Source: Glaesserella parasuis (lineage in GTDB: Bacteria > Pseudomonadota > Gammaproteobacteria > Enterobacterales > Pasteurellaceae). From it: 64,000 nucleotides of DNA. Shown piece by piece: positions 49,706 through 58,516 of the stretch; position 1 is the stretch's first letter; every line of letters begins with the position of its first letter. Position numbers and translations under genes: made by a program. The DNA is taken from positions 101,089-165,088 of the forward strand of contig NZ_MUXW01000001.1 in assembly GCF_002015085.1 (NCBI RefSeq), written 5' to 3'. The notes under the pieces were generated by a model. The model was not told the DNA's origin and ran no database searches. It saw nothing but the letters and a program-made list of their open reading frames with translations.

Positions 49706-50476
49706 ATGTATCGCTTAACCTTTTTTTTGATATCTACTTTGCTGTTTAATCCCTTCCTCTCTGCCAAATGGCTAAAGATCAATGATGTAGACTATATCTG
49801 GGGACCATTTAAAATCTATAATATTTCATTATTCTCTGAAACTGGCAGTTATACTAATAGCACACGCCCATTAATGCTGACTCTAAAATATCAAAAGCCC
49901 GTTGAAGGGCGTGATTTTGCAATTTCTTTAGCTAGATCTTGGTCTAATTTAGGCATCACTCTGCAAAATCAAGATAATGTGGTTGATCGTTTGCGTAAAA
50001 TTTTACCTAATATCAAGAAAGATGATTCTCTCAGTTACATTGCTTTAGAAGATAAAGGATATTTCATATTAAATAATATTGTTATTCCTGAAGAATTTAA
50101 CAAAGAATTTAATGACGCTGTAGTAGCAATATGGCTAGATCCTCGTGTAGAAATTGGGCGTAAACTTGTCAATAAAGAAGAAAAAACCTTCATTGCAAAC
50201 ATCCCTAGAGTTTTAGAGACACAAAAACCACAAAATATAGAAAATAATATAGGAGTACATGAAGAATCAATAGATCCTGTGGTGGACTCAAGCAAAGTAT
50301 CTAATGATATCAAACAGAACTTAGACTCTTCAATAATGCCTAGAGTACAAGATAAGCCTTTAACTCAGTCAAATGAAGAGAATATGAAAGAAGCAGAAAA
50401 ACCACTTGAAGATTCAGAAATTGATATTTCTCCTCCTTTAGATCCCATACCAGAAGGCAAATATCTAAATATATAG
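49706..50476 (+). CDS. Secreted chalcone-isomerase-like protein with acidic tail
   Basis: 256 residues. The signal peptide is MYRLTFFLISTLLFNPFLSA. Residues ~25-165 fit the bacterial chalcone-isomerase-like fold: IYNISLFSETG, RPLMLTLKYQKPVEGRDFAISLARSW, LPNIKKDDSLSYIALEDKGYFIL, and the end block FNDAVVAIWLDPR. The C-terminal ~85 residues are disordered, Glu/Asp/Pro-rich and probably lineage-specific. Members are periplasmic and of unknown role, not enzymes of flavonoid synthesis. It stands alone between yidE and insertion-sequence debris. Confidence 0.7.
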   Translation: MYRLTFFLISTLLFNPFLSAKWLKINDVDYIWGPFKIYNISLFSETGSYTNSTRPLMLTLKYQKPVEGRDFAISLARSWSNLGITLQNQDNVVDRLRKILPNIKKDDSLSYIALEDKGYFILNNIVIPEEFNKEFNDAVVAIWLDPRVEIGRKLVNKEEKTFIANIPRVLETQKPQNIENNIGVHEESIDPVVDSSKVSNDIKQNLDSSIMPRVQDKPLTQSNEENMKEAEKPLEDSEIDISPPLDPIPEGKYLNI

Positions 50477-50511
50477 CTGATTATTAAAGTGTTTATAGCA
50501 TATATAATAAA

Positions 50512-50632
50512 TCGACAATGCCGATTCAGAACTGGAAACTGGCGATGAATCGATTTATGATTGATTTTGGTGATCGCCTAGACGATCACCGTTAAGTTGA
50601 AATGGGTGTTTACACAGAATTTGGGATAGGGT
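50512..50632 (+). pseudogene. 3' remnant of an IS256/Mutator-family transposase and element end
   Basis: The frame 50518-50595 reads MPIQNWKLAMNRFMIDFGDR and ends LDDHR. It matches the conserved C-terminus of Mutator-family transposases (P...W..A.N.F.I.F.DRL). The next bases, TGTTTACACAGAATTTGGGA, look like the element's terminal sequence (TTACACA.AATT). The rest of the element is gone. Confidence 0.65.
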
Positions 50633-50647
50633 CGAATCATCTAAGCG

Positions 50648-51388
50648 CTAATACTTCACCGTATGCCCATAGCTTTCAATAATACCTTTAATATGCTCTA
50701 ACGATTCTTTCGTCGGTGACATCACATCTTCCAATTCATATTCTAACCCTAAGGTTTTCCATTTATGTGCGCCTAAACGGTGATATGGCAGAAGTTCGAC
50801 TTTTTCTATGTTGTCCATACCTTGAATAAACTGACCCAATAAATGAATATCTTCATCGGCATCCGTATAACCTGGTACAACCACATAGCGGATCCAAGTA
50901 CGTTGATTACGTTTATGCAAATAACGAGCGAAGTCTAAGGTACGTTTATTAGAGACACCGATAAAATCTTTATGAATTTCTTCGTTCAGCTGTTTTAAAT
51001 CAAGCATAACGAGATCGGTTACATCTAGCATTTCATCGACTAGCTCTGAATAATTCCGCACAAAACCATTTGTATCTAAACAAGTATCAATACCCTCAGC
51101 TTTACAAGCACGGAACCAATCACGCACAAATTCCATTTGTAACACGGCTTCGCCACCTGATGCTGTTACGCCCCCGCCCGTTGCTCTCATAAAATGTTTA
51201 TACGTCACAACTTCCTTCATTAGATCTTCTACGGAGATCTCTTTCCCACCTTCAAGATCCCAAGTGTCACGGTTGTGGCAATATTTACAACGCATTAAAC
51301 AGCCTTGTAAAAACAAAATAAAACGAATCCCAGGCCCATCTACTGTGCCACACGATTCGTAAGAGTGATAACGTGCTAAAACAGTCAT
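50648..51388 (-). CDS. pflA: Pyruvate formate-lyase activating enzyme
   Basis: 246 residues from ATG 51388 (MTVLARYHS), with AAAGGA upstream; a start at 51451 is rejected. The radical-SAM motif is [10 protein letters not shown], and [14 protein letters not shown] is the SAM-binding GGE block. It generates the glycyl radical on PflB under anaerobic conditions. It lies downstream of pflB on the same strand, with a terminator-like USS hairpin between. Confidence 0.96.
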   Translation of the reverse strand: MTVLARYHSYESCGTVDGPGIRFILFLQGCLMRCKYCHNRDTWDLEGGKEISVEDLMKEVVTYKHFMRATGGGVTASGGEAVLQMEFVRDWFRACKAEGIDTCLDTNGFVRNYSELVDEMLDVTDLVMLDLKQLNEEIHKDFIGVSNKRTLDFARYLHKRNQRTWIRYVVVPGYTDADEDIHLLGQFIQGMDNIEKVELLPYHRLGAHKWKTLGLEYELEDVMSPTKESLEHIKGIIESYGHTVKY

Positions 51389-51467
51389 TCTTTTTCCTTT
51401 AAATAAAGTACGATTAGGACAAATGTCCTTAAACATTTCTGCTAATCGCAATTAATGCGTAAGATAC

Positions 51468-51516
51468 AATAAGCGGTCAGTTTCTGCAAAAGTTTTGCAA
51501 AATCTGACCGCTTATT
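51468..51516 (-). terminator. pflB terminator made from paired uptake sequences
   Basis: AATAAGCGGTCAG and CTGACCGCTTATT are 13-bp inverted arms, each containing AAGCGGTC. A nested GCAAAA/TTTTGC hairpin sits in the loop. It lies between pflB and pflA. Confidence 0.7.
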
Positions 51517-51529
51517 AGTTTAAACTAAA

Positions 51530-53854
51530 TTACATCGACTGAGTGAAAGTACGAGTAATTACGTCCATTTGTTGCTCTTTAGTTAAAGAGTTGAAACGCA
51601 CTGCGTAGCCTGAAACACGGATTGTTAATTGTGGATACTTCTCTGGGTTTTCCATCGCATCTAATAACATTTCACGGTTCATTACGTTTACGTTTAAGTG
51701 CTGACCACCTTCGATGGTTGATTCGTGGTGGAAGTAACCGTCCATTAAGCCTGCAAGGTTACGTTTTTGAGATTCAAGATCTTTACCTAACGCATTTGGT
51801 ACGATTGAGAAGGTATAAGAAATACCATCTTTCGCGTAAGCAAATGGTAATTTCGCAACAGAAGTTAATGAAGCTACCGCACCTTTTTGGTCACGTCCGT
51901 GCATTGGGTTTGCACCTGGTCCGAATGGCGCACCTGAACAACGACCGTCTGGGGTGTTACCTGTTTTCTTACCGTAAACCACGTTTGAAGTAATGGTTAA
52001 TACAGACTGTGTTGGTGCTGCATTACGGTATGTTTTGAGCTTCTGAATTTTCTTCATAAAGCGTTCAACTAAATCAACTGCAATGTCATCTACACGGTTA
52101 TCGTTGTTACCGAATTGTGGGTATTCACCTTCAATTTCAAAGTCAAGTGCTACGTTTTTCGCTACGCCAACCACTTCTCCTGCTTTATTTTTGATTTCGA
52201 TGTCGCCACGGATTGGTTTTACTTTCGCATATTTGATTGCAGAGAGTGAGTCTGCTGCAACAGAAAGACCTGCGATACCACAAGCCATTGTGCGGAATAC
52301 ATCACGATCGTGCAACGCCATTAATGCTGCTTCATAAGCATATTTGTCGTGCATAAAGTGAATGATGTTTAACGCAGTCACATATTGTTTCGCTAACCAG
52401 TCCATAAAGCTGTCTAAACGGGTCATTACATCATCGAAATCTAAGTATTCAGACATAATTGGCTCAGTTTTCGGTCCAACTTGGTCACCTGATTTCTCAT
52501 CAACACCACCGTTGATTGCGTATAGTAAGGTTTTCGCTAAGTTTGCACGAGCACCGAAGAACTGCATCATTTTGCCTACGATCATCGGGCTTACACAGCA
52601 CGCAATCGCATAGTCATCGTTTTGGAAATCTGGACGCATTAAGTCGTCGTTTTCGTACTGAACAGATGAAGTTTCGATAGACACTTTCGCTGCATAGCGT
52701 TTGAAACCATCTGGTAAACTTTCAGACCAAAGGATTGTTAGGTTTGGTTCTGGTGATGGCCCCATTGTGTAAAGGGTATGTAATAGACGGAAGCTGTTTT
52801 TGGTTACTAATGTACGACCATCTAAGCCCATACCTGCGAAAGTTTCTGTTGCCCACATTGGGTCGCCTGAGAATAATTGATCGTACTCTGGGGTGCGTAA
52901 GAAACGAACCATACGGAGTTTCATTACTAAGTGATCCATTAATTCTTGAGCTTCTTTTTCAGTGATTTTGCCTGCTTTTAGGTCACGTTCAATATAAATA
53001 TCTAAGAAGGTTGAAACACGACCGAAAGACATTGCTGCACCGTTTTGTGATTTCACTGCTGCAAGGTAAGCAAAGTAAACCCATTGTACCGCTTCTTGTG
53101 CGTTAGTTGCTGGGTTTGAAATGTCAAAGCCATAAGATGCAGCCATTTCTTTCATTTTGCCTAAAGCACGGTGTTGTTCTGCGATTTCTTCGCGTAATTG
53201 GATTGTCGCTTGAATATCTTCGCCACGCTCTAACTTCTCTTGTAAAGAGGTAAACTGTTTTACTTTATCTTTCATTAAGAAGTCAGCACCGTAAAGAGCC
53301 ATACGACGATAGTCACCGATAATACGACCACGACCGTAAGCATCAGGAAGACCTGTAATTACGCCTGATTTACGGCAACGTAAAATGTCTGGAGTATAAA
53401 CATCGAATACACCTTGGTTGTGGGTTTTACGATATTCAGTAAAGATTTTCTCTACTTCTGGATTTAATTCACGGCGATAAACTTTACAAGAGCCTTTCAC
53501 CATATTGATACCGCCAAACGGCATAATTGCACGTTTTAATGGTGCATCTGTTTGAAGACCTACGATTTTCTCTAAATCTTTGTTGATATAACCTGGTGCG
53601 TGTGAAGTGATGGTTGATGGAATATCGCAATCAATGTCATACGGTTCGTGGGTTTTGTTTTCCACTTTGATTTTTTCCATCACTTCTGCCCAAAGCGTTG
53701 TAGTTGCTTCGGTTGCATCTGCTAAGAAAGATTCATCACCTTCATACGGCGTATAGTTTTTTTGGATAAAGTCACGCACGTTTACATCAGTTTGCCATTC
53801 ACCTGGTGCAAAACCTTCCCACGCTTTCTTTTGAGCTTCGGTTAGTTGAGTCAT
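51530..53854 (-). CDS. pflB: Formate C-acetyltransferase (pyruvate formate-lyase)
   Basis: 774 residues. The catalytic pair Cys419-Cys420 lies in [10 protein letters not shown]. The glycyl radical site is Gly749 in RVSGYAVRF, 25 residues from the end. It converts pyruvate and CoA to acetyl-CoA and formate in fermentation. Codon use is highly biased, as in an abundant enzyme. Upstream is focA, separated by about 90 bp carrying another inverted uptake-word pair (about 53891-53937). Confidence 0.98.
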   Translation of the reverse strand: MTQLTEAQKKAWEGFAPGEWQTDVNVRDFIQKNYTPYEGDESFLADATEATTTLWAEVMEKIKVENKTHEPYDIDCDIPSTITSHAPGYINKDLEKIVGLQTDAPLKRAIMPFGGINMVKGSCKVYRRELNPEVEKIFTEYRKTHNQGVFDVYTPDILRCRKSGVITGLPDAYGRGRIIGDYRRMALYGADFLMKDKVKQFTSLQEKLERGEDIQATIQLREEIAEQHRALGKMKEMAASYGFDISNPATNAQEAVQWVYFAYLAAVKSQNGAAMSFGRVSTFLDIYIERDLKAGKITEKEAQELMDHLVMKLRMVRFLRTPEYDQLFSGDPMWATETFAGMGLDGRTLVTKNSFRLLHTLYTMGPSPEPNLTILWSESLPDGFKRYAAKVSIETSSVQYENDDLMRPDFQNDDYAIACCVSPMIVGKMMQFFGARANLAKTLLYAINGGVDEKSGDQVGPKTEPIMSEYLDFDDVMTRLDSFMDWLAKQYVTALNIIHFMHDKYAYEAALMALHDRDVFRTMACGIAGLSVAADSLSAIKYAKVKPIRGDIEIKNKAGEVVGVAKNVALDFEIEGEYPQFGNNDNRVDDIAVDLVERFMKKIQKLKTYRNAAPTQSVLTITSNVVYGKKTGNTPDGRCSGAPFGPGANPMHGRDQKGAVASLTSVAKLPFAYAKDGISYTFSIVPNALGKDLESQKRNLAGLMDGYFHHESTIEGGQHLNVNVMNREMLLDAMENPEKYPQLTIRVSGYAVRFNSLTKEQQMDVITRTFTQSM

Positions 53855-53890
53855 TTTAAGTCCTCGTTAGTTAATGTAATAAATTGGAAC

Positions 53891-53937
53891 GCAAGCGGTG
53901 CGATTTTGCAAAAACACTGCGAAAAGTGACCGCTTAC
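53891..53937 (-). other. Inverted uptake-word pair between focA and pflB
   Basis: GCAAGCGGT and ACCGCTTAC are opposed across ~30 bp. The pairing beyond the 7-bp core is weak, so it is noted as an uptake-sequence pair with possible attenuator action rather than as a firm terminator. Confidence 0.45.
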
Positions 53938-53947
53938 AAGTTTTGAA

Positions 53948-54772
53948 TTAATGTTTTTTTAGATGCAAAAACCACTGCACCATACCGATGAAAAATGCAC
54001 CACCAACAATGTTACCTAAGGTCGCTGGAATTAAATTTTTCACCACAAAATTTGCCATTGTTAAATCAGCGAATTGACTAGGATCAACCCCTATCGCTGT
54101 CCAAAATTCAGGGCTTGCAGAGCCGTGAATTAACACGCCCATTGGGATCATAAACATATTCGCCACACAGTGTTCAAATCCAGATGCCACAAACATGGCT
54201 ATCGGCAAAATCATAATGAACGCTTTATCCGTCAGGCTCTTACCTGCATACGCCATCCATACCGCAATACAGACCATCAGATTACAGAAAATCCCCAAGC
54301 TGAATGCTTCAATCCAAGTATGATGGATCTTATGTTGGACTGTTTTTAAAATAGTCAAGCCCCACTGCCCATTTGCAGCCATAATTTCACCGCTAAACCA
54401 CACTAACAGCACAATAAAGGTCGCACCGATGAAATTACCGCCATACACAACAAACCAGTTTTTAAACATCTGCGCCCATGTAATTCGCTTACTTGCTTTG
54501 GCAACAATCGTCATGGTTGTTGAAGTAAAAAGCTCTGCTCCAAATACCACGCACATAATAATGCCTAAAGAGAAAACAAGACCGCCAATGAGTTTAGCGA
54601 CACCCCATGGCATATCCGCAGCCCCAACTTGGGTAGTTGCATAAAAGACAAAAGCAATAGAAATGTAAGCGCCAGCAGTAATTGCTGAAATGAAAGAATA
54701 AAATTGGTTTTTGGTTGCTTTATAAACTGCGCCATCTTCGGCGATTTTTGCCATCTCAGCAGGTGAAAACAT
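53948..54772 (-). CDS. focA: Formate channel FocA
   Basis: 274 residues with six membrane helices of the formate/nitrite transporter family. Markers are FYSFISAITAGAYISIAFVF, GAELFTSTTM, NFIGATFIVLLVWFSG and GFEHCVANMFMIP, the last holding the pore histidine. It exports or imports formate in fermentation. It is first in the focA-pflB unit; a perfect FNR box lies 115 bp before the ATG. Confidence 0.96.
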   Translation of the reverse strand: MFSPAEMAKIAEDGAVYKATKNQFYSFISAITAGAYISIAFVFYATTQVGAADMPWGVAKLIGGLVFSLGIIMCVVFGAELFTSTTMTIVAKASKRITWAQMFKNWFVVYGGNFIGATFIVLLVWFSGEIMAANGQWGLTILKTVQHKIHHTWIEAFSLGIFCNLMVCIAVWMAYAGKSLTDKAFIMILPIAMFVASGFEHCVANMFMIPMGVLIHGSASPEFWTAIGVDPSQFADLTMANFVVKNLIPATLGNIVGGAFFIGMVQWFLHLKKH

Positions 54773-54886
54773 TACTATCCTTAAACGAAAATTTGAAAAA
54801 TTATAGAAATTGTTGAGAATTATAGACCTGTTAACCTGATGATTAAATAATTTTTACGTTTAAAATAAATAAAGTAGAATTCTTTC

Positions 54887-54900
54887 TTGATCCATATCAA
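54887..54900 (-). promoter_or_regulatory. FNR box upstream of focA
   Basis: TTGATCCATATCAA matches the FNR consensus TTGAT-N4-ATCAA perfectly. It lies in the divergent gap between focA and yqaA. Anaerobic activation of focA-pflB by FNR is well established in enteric bacteria. Confidence 0.8.
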
Positions 54901-54966
54901 TCTTTCAAAAAAAGTACAATTTTTGAAAACTTAACTTAAACACAAATTTAACAAAATAGTTACAAA

Positions 54967-55443
54967 ATGACCGATTATTTGACTGCTTTACTCGGAATTT
55001 TCCTTAGCGAAGAGAATCAACTTCTCATTATGTTTGTCAGCAGCTTTTTAAGCGCAACAATACTACCAGGCAATTCCGAAGTGATTTTTACCACTTATAC
55101 AACGCAAGCACTATTACAAAAAAATACGGTGTATGGATTATTCGTTGTAGCGACATTAGGAAACTCCCTCGGTAGTATGACAACTTATTTTATCGCTCAA
55201 TTTTTTCCACAACCTAAATTTCATGACCAACAACATAAAAGCATCAAGCTCGCGCTTAAATTGAGCCAAAAATATGGTATATGGATTCTATTATTTAGCT
55301 GGTTTCCTATTGTTGGCGATATCTTTTGTGGTATTGCAGGTTGGTTACGATTCAACTTATGGAAAAGCATATTATTAATTACTCTAGGCAAAGGAATTCG
55401 TTATGCATTGCTACTTTGGAGCGTTTATTTGGTTGTTAGTTAA
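54967..55443 (+). CDS. yqaA: DedA-type small membrane protein YqaA
   Basis: 158 residues with about four hydrophobic segments and the SNARE/DedA-associated pattern (SSFLSATILPGNSEVIF, NSLGSMTTYFIAQF, FSWFPIVGDIFCGIAGWLR). It fits the YqaA branch of the DedA superfamily. A role in lipid scrambling or membrane homeostasis is known for relatives, not for this branch. The ribosome-binding site is weak. Divergent from focA; nudE begins 49 bp after its stop. Confidence 0.82.
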   Translation: MTDYLTALLGIFLSEENQLLIMFVSSFLSATILPGNSEVIFTTYTTQALLQKNTVYGLFVVATLGNSLGSMTTYFIAQFFPQPKFHDQQHKSIKLALKLSQKYGIWILLFSWFPIVGDIFCGIAGWLRFNLWKSILLITLGKGIRYALLLWSVYLVVS

Positions 55444-55491
55444 GGACTAACAGTCTACAATATGAATAAATTATTTTTGATGAGAAAAGCT

Positions 55492-56040
55492 ATGTCAAAA
55501 CACCCCCCTGAAATCAAATCTATCTCAGTAATTGCCAAAACTCGCATTTTTGAAGTGCAATCCGTCGATTTACGTTTTTCCAACGGCGAAGAACGCACCT
55601 ATGAACGTTTAACGCCACAACGTCGTTCATCTGTCATGGTATTACCCATTCATAATAATCAACTGATTCTTGTTAAAGAGTATGCTGTCGGCCCTGAACG
55701 TTATGAACTCACCTTCCCTAAAGGCATTGTGGATAGTGGGGAAGATCCTGTACTGAGTGCAAATCGAGAATTACAAGAAGAAATAGGTTTTGGAGCAAAA
55801 ACAATCGAACCACTGCGTTCAGTGTATAGCGGTCCTAGCCATATGTACGGCTTAATGCACCTTTTCGTGGCTCAAGATCTCTATCCATCACAGCTAGAAG
55901 GCGATGAACCAGAGCCACTTGAAATCATCTATTATCCATTAAACAAAATTGACGAACTGCTTGCCGACCCTAATTTTGCCGAAGCACGCAATTTATCCGC
56001 CTTATTTTTATTAAGAGAATATCTCAATGCCAAAAACTAG
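55492..56040 (+). CDS. nudE: ADP compounds hydrolase NudE
   Basis: 182 residues from ATG 55492 (MSKHPPE); the ATG at 55462 is also possible. The Nudix box is complete: GIVDSGEDPVLSANRELQEEIGF (G-x5-E-x7-RE-x2-EE-x-G). FEVQSVDLRFSNGEERTYERL and the SSVMVLPI block match NudE. It hydrolyses ADP-ribose, diadenosine polyphosphates and NADH. It overlaps the next gene by 14 bp. Confidence 0.92.
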   Translation: MSKHPPEIKSISVIAKTRIFEVQSVDLRFSNGEERTYERLTPQRRSSVMVLPIHNNQLILVKEYAVGPERYELTFPKGIVDSGEDPVLSANRELQEEIGFGAKTIEPLRSVYSGPSHMYGLMHLFVAQDLYPSQLEGDEPEPLEIIYYPLNKIDELLADPNFAEARNLSALFLLREYLNAKN

Positions 56041-56428
56041 CCTACATATTTTATGGATTTATCCACTACTTACCCAGTTACTCGGCTCTGCCCTATTACC
56101 CCTTTTTAGCGAATTTAGCCAAGGGGGAATGCTGGTTGTTTTTGCCTTATTTACCGTCCCAGCTTTTCTATTTGCATTAGTCAGCTACAAACAGCAATAT
56201 CACCAACGTAACATCATTCAAATTGCCTTTTTCTCAGGGGTAATAATGTTCATTTACAGCCTTTTTTCATTTTCATTGATGTTAGCTTTTGATGAATACA
56301 CCAGCCTTGAAGATCCTATTCCCCTATGGGAACAATCCCTTGCCGTGATCTTATTCGCTCTAACCTTTGCTTTAGCAAAAGTAATGTACGCACTGTTGGT
56401 GTTGAGATTGTTTTTGCCGAAGGTGTAA
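56027..56428 (+). CDS. Small polytopic membrane protein, unknown
   Basis: 133 residues with four hydrophobic segments (about 8-25, 33-52, 63-88, 106-130) and short charged loops. Not recognised. The start codon lies inside the end of nudE (14-bp overlap), so the two are translationally coupled. It ends just before the insertion-sequence graveyard. Confidence 0.75.
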   Translation: MPKTSLHILWIYPLLTQLLGSALLPLFSEFSQGGMLVVFALFTVPAFLFALVSYKQQYHQRNIIQIAFFSGVIMFIYSLFSFSLMLAFDEYTSLEDPIPLWEQSLAVILFALTFALAKVMYALLVLRLFLPKV

Positions 56429-56461
56429 GTCGCTTACATTAATAGAATGGAGCTAGACACT

Positions 56462-56554
56462 TCGGGTTTAATAATGGCGAGAGTTTTTTAGATCATTGGT
56501 TATCCTTATATTCAAGTTAAGGCAGGGTGAGAAACTTCCTCCTAGTAAATTTAT
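56462..56554 (-). pseudogene. Duplicated fragment of the ndk 5' end and ndk-metG spacer
   Basis: This 93-bp stretch is a diverged direct copy of 58427-58520: TCGGGTTTAATAATGGCGAG, then the spacer with GTAAATTTAT at its end. In the copied ndk start a TAA replaces the third codon (MI-stop). It puts the whole 56.5-58.5 kb debris between direct repeats. Confidence 0.8.
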
Positions 56555-56605
56555 AGGTCTCTCCTAGATAACGACTAAAAATCCCTATTAGGTTAAGATA
56601 GCCCT

Positions 56606-56968
56606 ATGAGCAAAAGTTATCTAAGTCAGTATAAACAAAATAAACTTATTGAGCTGTTTGTAGCAGATATCACTGCTCGAACAGCTGCTGAGTTGATAAA
56701 TGTAAATAAAGCTACCGCAGCCTATTATTTCCATCGTCTGTGATTGCTTATCAATCAAAACAGTCTACATCTTAAGAGGTTCGATATTCAAGAACAAGTG
56801 AAGCCCGGCAGTATTGTTTACACCGATTTCTACCGAGACTATGATAAGTCTGATGTAACTGAGTTTAATCATTTTCGCATCAATCACAGTACCTACTTCG
56901 CAGAAAAACAAAACCCCAAACGAAAAGGACTAAGTCCGATACAATATCGAAATCAGTCCTTTGAATAG
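56606..56968 (+). pseudogene. Decayed IS1016/IS1595-type transposase
   Basis: The frame begins MSKSYLSQYKQNKLIELFVA and runs to an in-frame TGA after YYFHRL. It resumes with LLINQNSLHLKRFD, then jumps to IQEQVKPGSIVYTDFYRDYD and FNHFRINHSTYFAE. The central catalytic part (about 70-100 residues) is deleted. The N-terminal pattern and the YTD...FRINHST block match IS1016 transposases. Sequence resembling the inverted repeats is seen on both sides (about 56555-56575 and 57046-57067). Confidence 0.75.
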
Positions 56969-57042
56969 CTGTATAACTTTTGAAGGTCAGATCATTTTAT
57001 TCATATTTTAAAAGGTGATTTGAAGACTTTTACCATAAAACT

Positions 57043-57210
57043 TTAGGGGCTGACGTAGATTAGCCCCAATAAAAAAGTACCCCGAAGAAGAAACCCAAGC
57101 CCCAATTTGGCTAAATGCACATCAGCTTCCCAACCAGTGCTTCTTTTTAACAAAACTTTTTCAGGAGAATATCTGTCCGTGTAGTAATATCCTAGCACTA
57201 GAACAAACAT
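57043..57210 (-). CDS. Small membrane protein, 3' end reshaped by an insertion-sequence end
   Basis: The frame reads MFVLVLGYYYTDRYSPEKVL, then LKRSTGWEADVHLAKLGLGF and a hydrophobic tail. Its last codons (LIYVSP) are formed by the GGGGCTGACGT insertion-sequence end, so the native C-terminus may be lost. It starts 19 bp after the stop of the 76-residue gene; the frame is open further upstream, so a non-ATG start nearer that stop is possible. Not recognised. Confidence 0.45.
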   Translation of the reverse strand: MFVLVLGYYYTDRYSPEKVLLKRSTGWEADVHLAKLGLGFLLRGTFLLGLIYVSP

Positions 57211-57228
57211 TACAATAACAACGCCTAA

Positions 57229-57459
57229 TTAATTTTCCTTTGGTACAGAATTTGATAATGCATCTACGTGTTTTTTTATTGCTTCACGAACATGATGATT
57301 GGAATAATCTACCTCAAGAGAACCATCTCTATTTACTTTTACTCTACCATCAAAAATTGTTGTTGGCTGGACTTTATCAGCTGATTTAACCCATAATACT
57401 CTAACACAATTAAACGTTGTTTTTAAAAAATCAAACGTAACTGTAAATAGTTTTAACAT
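57229..57459 (-). CDS. 76-residue protein of unknown function
   Basis: From ATG 57459 (MLKLFTVTFD), with TGAGG eight bases before it, the protein has an amphipathic N-terminal stretch (FLKTTFNCVRVLWVKS) and a more polar C-terminus (DGRVKVNRDGSLEVDY, HVREAIKKHVDALSN). Upstream ATGs at 57465 and 57489 are possible but have poorer spacing. Not recognised. It pairs with the small membrane protein directly downstream, and both lie among insertion-sequence remnants, suggesting a mobile or captured gene pair. Confidence 0.55.
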   Translation of the reverse strand: MLKLFTVTFDFLKTTFNCVRVLWVKSADKVQPTTIFDGRVKVNRDGSLEVDYSNHHVREAIKKHVDALSNSVPKEN

Positions 57460-57620
57460 AGCCATCCTCATATAAAATAGCGAGTGCATAATAGTATTTA
57501 ATAAATCTTATCAGATCAACCTTAAAACACATTATTAACATCAACTATTAACATTATTTTAACACAATCATAATGGTCCCCACAATCCTACATCCAAAGA
57601 GTTCAAATCTTAACCAGACA

Positions 57621-57880
57621 TCAATCAATCCAGCGAATACAGCATATTGCCAGCGATGCTGCATAATTTCTTGCTAACTTATCGTACCGAGTCTCAATGG
57701 CTCGATATTGTTTTAAAAAGGCAAATGCATTTTCAACTAAATGGCGATGACGATATAAATGTCACCCCATATCATCATTACCCACCGTTGAATTTCGTTT
57801 ACGAGATATAACTAGAACAGCTTTTGCGGTCATCAGAATAAAACCAATAGGATCGCCACAATGATCCACAGCTAAATAAA
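57621..57880 (-). pseudogene. Decayed IS5-type transposase, C-terminal part
   Basis: On the minus strand: VDHCGDPIGFILMTAKAVLV, then SRKRNSTVGNDDMG, an in-frame TGA, and HLYRHRHLVENAFAFLKQYR with AIETRYDKLARNY. The block Y..R..VE..F..LK..RAI.TRYDK is the DDE-glutamate region of IS5-family transposases. The N-terminal part is absent. Confidence 0.7.
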
Positions 57881-57924
57881 GGAATAGTAGACAAAAGTGT
57901 TGATTTTAATTATTGGAGCTGTAT

Positions 57925-57994
57925 TAGATTAGCTAGTATACCAACCAACATCAGCCCCTATAAATAAGGTTGTAAGAGCAAATTACATTTGCCC
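57925..57994. mobile_element. Insertion-sequence end (GGGGCTGATGT type) and 19-bp palindrome
   Basis: The reverse complement begins GGGGCTGATGTTGGTTGGTA, a terminus resembling the GGGGCTGACGT end at 57046. Just beyond it GAGCAAATTACATTTGCCC (57976-57994) repeats the palindrome found after infB. Confidence 0.5.
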
Positions 57995-58044
57995 TAAATA
58001 ATTGCAGAAGGATCAGGGCGAAGTCATTCGCGCCTACATTTTAT

Positions 58045-58461
58045 TTACACAATCTCACTCGGCGTAAAGAAATACGCAATTTCACGTTTTGCTGATGTTT
58101 CAGAGTCTGAGCCGTGAACTGAGTTTTCACAGTAGCCTAAACCAAACATTTTACGAATAGTGCCTAGTTTGCGTTCTTCAGGTTTGGTTGCTCCCATCAA
58201 CAAGCGGTAGTTTTCTACGGCATTTTCGCCTTCTAACACCGCAACAACGATAGGCTCAGAAATCATAAATGCTACGAGCGGATCAAAAAAATCTTTGCCT
58301 TGATGTTCTGCATAAAAACCTTCCGCTTGTTCTTTGGTTAAGTGAAGCATTTTTAACGCTTTGATCGCTAAGCCATTTTTTTCCATATAACTTAAAATTT
58401 CACCGATAAGATGACGTTTAGTCGCATCGGGTTTAATAATGGCGAGAGTTTGTTGGATCAT
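58045..58461 (-). CDS. ndk: Nucleoside diphosphate kinase
   Basis: 138 residues. Starts [16 protein letters not shown]. The active-site histidine is in NSVHGSDS near the end. The block [18 protein letters not shown] is typical. It balances nucleoside triphosphate pools. It follows metG after 55 bp on the same strand; the 5' end is duplicated at 56462-56554. Confidence 0.97.
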   Translation of the reverse strand: MIQQTLAIIKPDATKRHLIGEILSYMEKNGLAIKALKMLHLTKEQAEGFYAEHQGKDFFDPLVAFMISEPIVVAVLEGENAVENYRLLMGATKPEERKLGTIRKMFGLGYCENSVHGSDSETSAKREIAYFFTPSEIV

Positions 58462-58516
58462 TTGTTGTCCTTATTATTGAGTTAAGACAAGGTGAGAAAT
58501 CCCACCCTGAGTAAAT

